DNA of 7,723 nt from an uncultured Steroidobacter sp. (GTDB taxonomy: Bacteria > Pseudomonadota > Gammaproteobacteria > Steroidobacterales > Steroidobacteraceae), in the NCBI GenBank assembly GCA_946478975.1, contig CAMLEO010000312.1:1-7723 (forward strand). Reading direction: 5' to 3'. Shown here one piece after another: positions 7,138 through 7,723 of this stretch. Numbering within the stretch: position 1 is the stretch's first letter; every line of letters starts with the position of its first letter. The notes below the pieces were generated by a model. The model was not told the DNA's origin, made no database searches, and saw only the letters and a list, made by a program, of their open reading frames with translations. The position numbers and the translations under genes are program-made.

Positions 7138-7153
7138 AGCAAGCGCTGTGCCA
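7138..7153 (-). promoter_or_regulatory. Sigma-54 (RpoN) promoter of the fliL-flhB operon
   Basis: On the minus strand the element reads TGGCAC-AGCGC-TTGCT, matching the core sigma-54 consensus TGGCAC-N5-TTGCW, with the required spacing between the -24 GG and -12 GC. Transcription should begin near 7127-7129, giving a leader of about 27-30 nt before the fliL ATG with GAGGA in it. RpoN control of this operon by a FleQ/FlrC-type activator is known in Pseudomonas and Vibrio; applying it here is inference from the motif and its position. Confidence 0.85.
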
Positions 7154-7217
7154 CGCCCGCGGGGGAGCATGCAAGTGATTAATTCGACGGAGAAATACGC
7201 GAAAAACACAGTGTGAA

Positions 7218-7243
7218 CTGCGACACACCGCAACGCTGCGACA
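7218..7243 (-). repeat. Direct repeat TGTCGCAG x2, candidate activator site
   Basis: Two exact copies of TGTCGCAG (minus strand, 7236-7243 and 7218-7225), start to start 18 bp. They lie about 90-115 bp upstream of the predicted fliL start site, where enhancer-binding proteins for sigma-54 usually bind. The motif does not match a FleQ or NtrC site I know, so the role is inferred from position only. Confidence 0.35.
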
Positions 7244-7288
7244 AAATCTTGGCGCGGGCAATTGTGACGTGCTCCACAAGCCCGCGCC
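7243..7288 (-). terminator. Candidate intrinsic terminator of the acetyltransferase gene
   Basis: A perfect 9-bp GC-only stem (7280-7288 with 7251-7259) continues, after a 2-nt bulge, into a 5-bp stem (7275-7279 with 7262-7266) closed by an 8-nt loop. On the minus strand the stem is followed by AAGA and then TTTT (7243-7246). This suits termination of the acetyltransferase transcript about 120 nt after its stop codon, insulating it from the fliL promoter. The T-run is short and offset by 4 nt, so the hairpin might instead act in another way. Confidence 0.5.
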
Positions 7289-7353
7289 GCTGCTCACAAA
7301 GGCAGCGTCAAAGCGCAGACGCGCAGATGTTTCAATTGGCCGCGACTATTTCA

Positions 7354-7373
7354 GCCGGCGGCGCCTGGCCGGC
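7354..7373. repeat. GC-rich inverted repeat
   Basis: GCCGGC at 7354-7359 and again at 7368-7373 could form a 6-bp stem with an 8-nt loop. No T-run follows on either strand, so it is unlikely to be an intrinsic terminator by itself. The overlapping 20-mer at 7356-7375 is identical to 4327-4346 within fliP. Confidence 0.35.
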
Positions 7374-7387
7374 GCAAGAGTGTGACG

Positions 7388-7421
7388 CAGTTCAAGCCGT
7401 CGACCCAGTTCAGCCATCGAC
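7388..7421. repeat. Imperfect tandem repeat across the acetyltransferase stop codon
   Basis: The 17-mer at 7388-7404 and the 16-mer at 7406-7421 differ by one substitution and one missing A, and are separated by one base. The second copy contains the last codons and stop of the acetyltransferase gene (7410-7412), the first lies just beyond it. It looks like a small slippage duplication. Confidence 0.5.
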
Positions 7422-7723
7422 AGGTCGAGCCGGCGTCTGCAATGTCAGCTGATAGAACGCGAGATCCAGCCAGCGGCCGAATTTGAAACCGGCCTGGCGG
7501 ATGGTGCCGGCGTGAACGAACCCGAGCTGTTCATGCAAGGCGATGCTGACAGTGTTGGTCGCATCGATGCCGCCGACCATCACATGAAACTCTTGCTCGC
7601 GCGCCGCGACGATCAGGCGTTCCATCAACACTTTGCCCAGGCCCTTGCGGCGATGATCCTGATGCACGTACACGGAGTGCTCGACCGTGTATTTATATGC
7701 CTGGCGGTCGCGAAACACGCCAT
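7410..7723 (-). CDS. GNAT N-acetyltransferase, phosphinothricin/methionine-sulfoximine type (5' end outside window)
   Basis: This is the C-terminal part of an acetyl-CoA-dependent GNAT acetyltransferase resembling the PAT/MnaT group, which acetylates phosphinothricin, methionine sulfoximine or related amino acids; the natural substrate here is unknown. About 103 residues are visible, and the family has 165-180. Seen: FRDRQAYKYTVEHSVYV before the core, the acetyl-CoA-binding motif RxxGxG in HRRKGLGKVL, then GGIDATNTVSIALHEQLGF and the strongly conserved FKFGRWLDLAFYQLTL near the end. The frame is open to the window edge, with a partial codon ending in AT (compatible with Tyr) and then Gly before a GTG; that GTG at 7718 lies inside the domain and is not the real start. 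It points the same way as fliL but is separated by 309 bp with a hairpin and a separate promoter, so it is probably not part of the flagellar operon. Confidence 0.9.
   Translation of the reverse strand, partial: GVFRDRQAYKYTVEHSVYVHQDHRRKGLGKVLMERLIVAAREQEFHVMVGGIDATNTVSIALHEQLGFVHAGTIRQAGFKFGRWLDLAFYQLTLQTPARPVDG

Larger units (their letters stand above)
7101..7409. other. Regulatory gap between the acetyltransferase gene and fliL
   Basis: This 309-bp stretch has no credible gene; the plus-strand open frame at 7213-7452 runs antisense into the acetyltransferase and resembles nothing. Moving in the direction of fliL transcription (high to low positions), it holds half of an imperfect tandem repeat at the acetyltransferase stop, a GC-rich inverted repeat (7354-7373), a long hairpin (7251-7288) with a T-run, two copies of the 8-mer TGTCGCAG (7236-7243 and 7218-7225), an AT-rich patch (7175-7188), and the sigma-54 promoter and leader of fliL. 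Confidence 0.7.

Noticed and set aside
7101..7154. Longer FliL beginning at GTG 7154
   Set aside because: The extra codons coincide with the sigma-54 promoter and predicted transcription start; the ATG at 7100 has a proper GAGGA and gives a normal FliL N-terminus.
7175..7188. AT-rich patch resembling a FleQ site
   Set aside because: It agrees with the GTCAAT-N2-ATTGAC-type consensus at only about 8 of 14 positions and is not a clean palindrome; too weak to call.
1..7723. CRISPR array, tRNA/rRNA gene, insertion sequence, prophage or defence system
   Set aside because: Nearly all of the window is accounted for by recognised coding sequence; I saw no regularly spaced repeats, transposase motifs, terminal inverted repeats or tRNA-like folds.

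Overview
The window is a GC-rich chromosomal segment from a flagellated Gram-negative proteobacterium, most likely a gammaproteobacterium. The evidence is the gene order fliL-fliM-fliN-fliO-fliP-fliQ-fliR-flhB, proteobacterial FliM/FliN sequences, and a near-consensus sigma-54 promoter in front of fliL, as in polar flagellates such as Pseudomonas. I cannot name the genus; a Steroidobacter/Nevskia-like lineage is only a guess.

Layout, left to right: (1) 1-625, minus strand: 5' part of an extended short-chain dehydrogenase/reductase (dihydroflavonol-reductase-like), cut by the window edge. (2) 726-1652, plus strand: an AraC-family regulator with an N-terminal cupin-type domain, divergent from the reductase. 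The roughly 100-bp gap between them should hold both promoters. (3) 1662-7100, minus strand: an uninterrupted eight-gene flagellar operon, transcribed right to left as fliL, fliM, fliN, fliO, fliP, fliQ, fliR, flhB. Its genes overlap by 1-4 nt or lie 10-24 nt apart. (4) 7101-7409: a 309-bp regulatory gap with a sigma-54 promoter, a direct repeat in enhancer position and a strong hairpin that may terminate the next gene. (5) 7410-7723, minus strand: 3' part of a GNAT acetyltransferase of the phosphinothricin/methionine-sulfoximine type, cut by the right edge.

The operon encodes two modules of one machine. FliM and FliN build the C-ring switch that receives CheY-P and sets rotation direction, and FliL is the stator-associated membrane protein. 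FliP, FliQ and FliR form the export-gate core with FlhB, whose self-cleaving NPTH switch changes substrate class from rod/hook to filament; FliO assists FliP assembly. All eight frames are intact with their key motifs. flhA does not follow flhB and fliK does not precede fliL, so both must lie elsewhere if present.

I see no convincing undescribed system. The observations most worth a second look are in the fliL upstream region (promoter, direct repeats, hairpin), in how translation starts inside the operon (fliO/fliP start ambiguity, fliR with an anti-Shine-Dalgarno-like leader), and in the AraC/reductase pair beside the operon's end.
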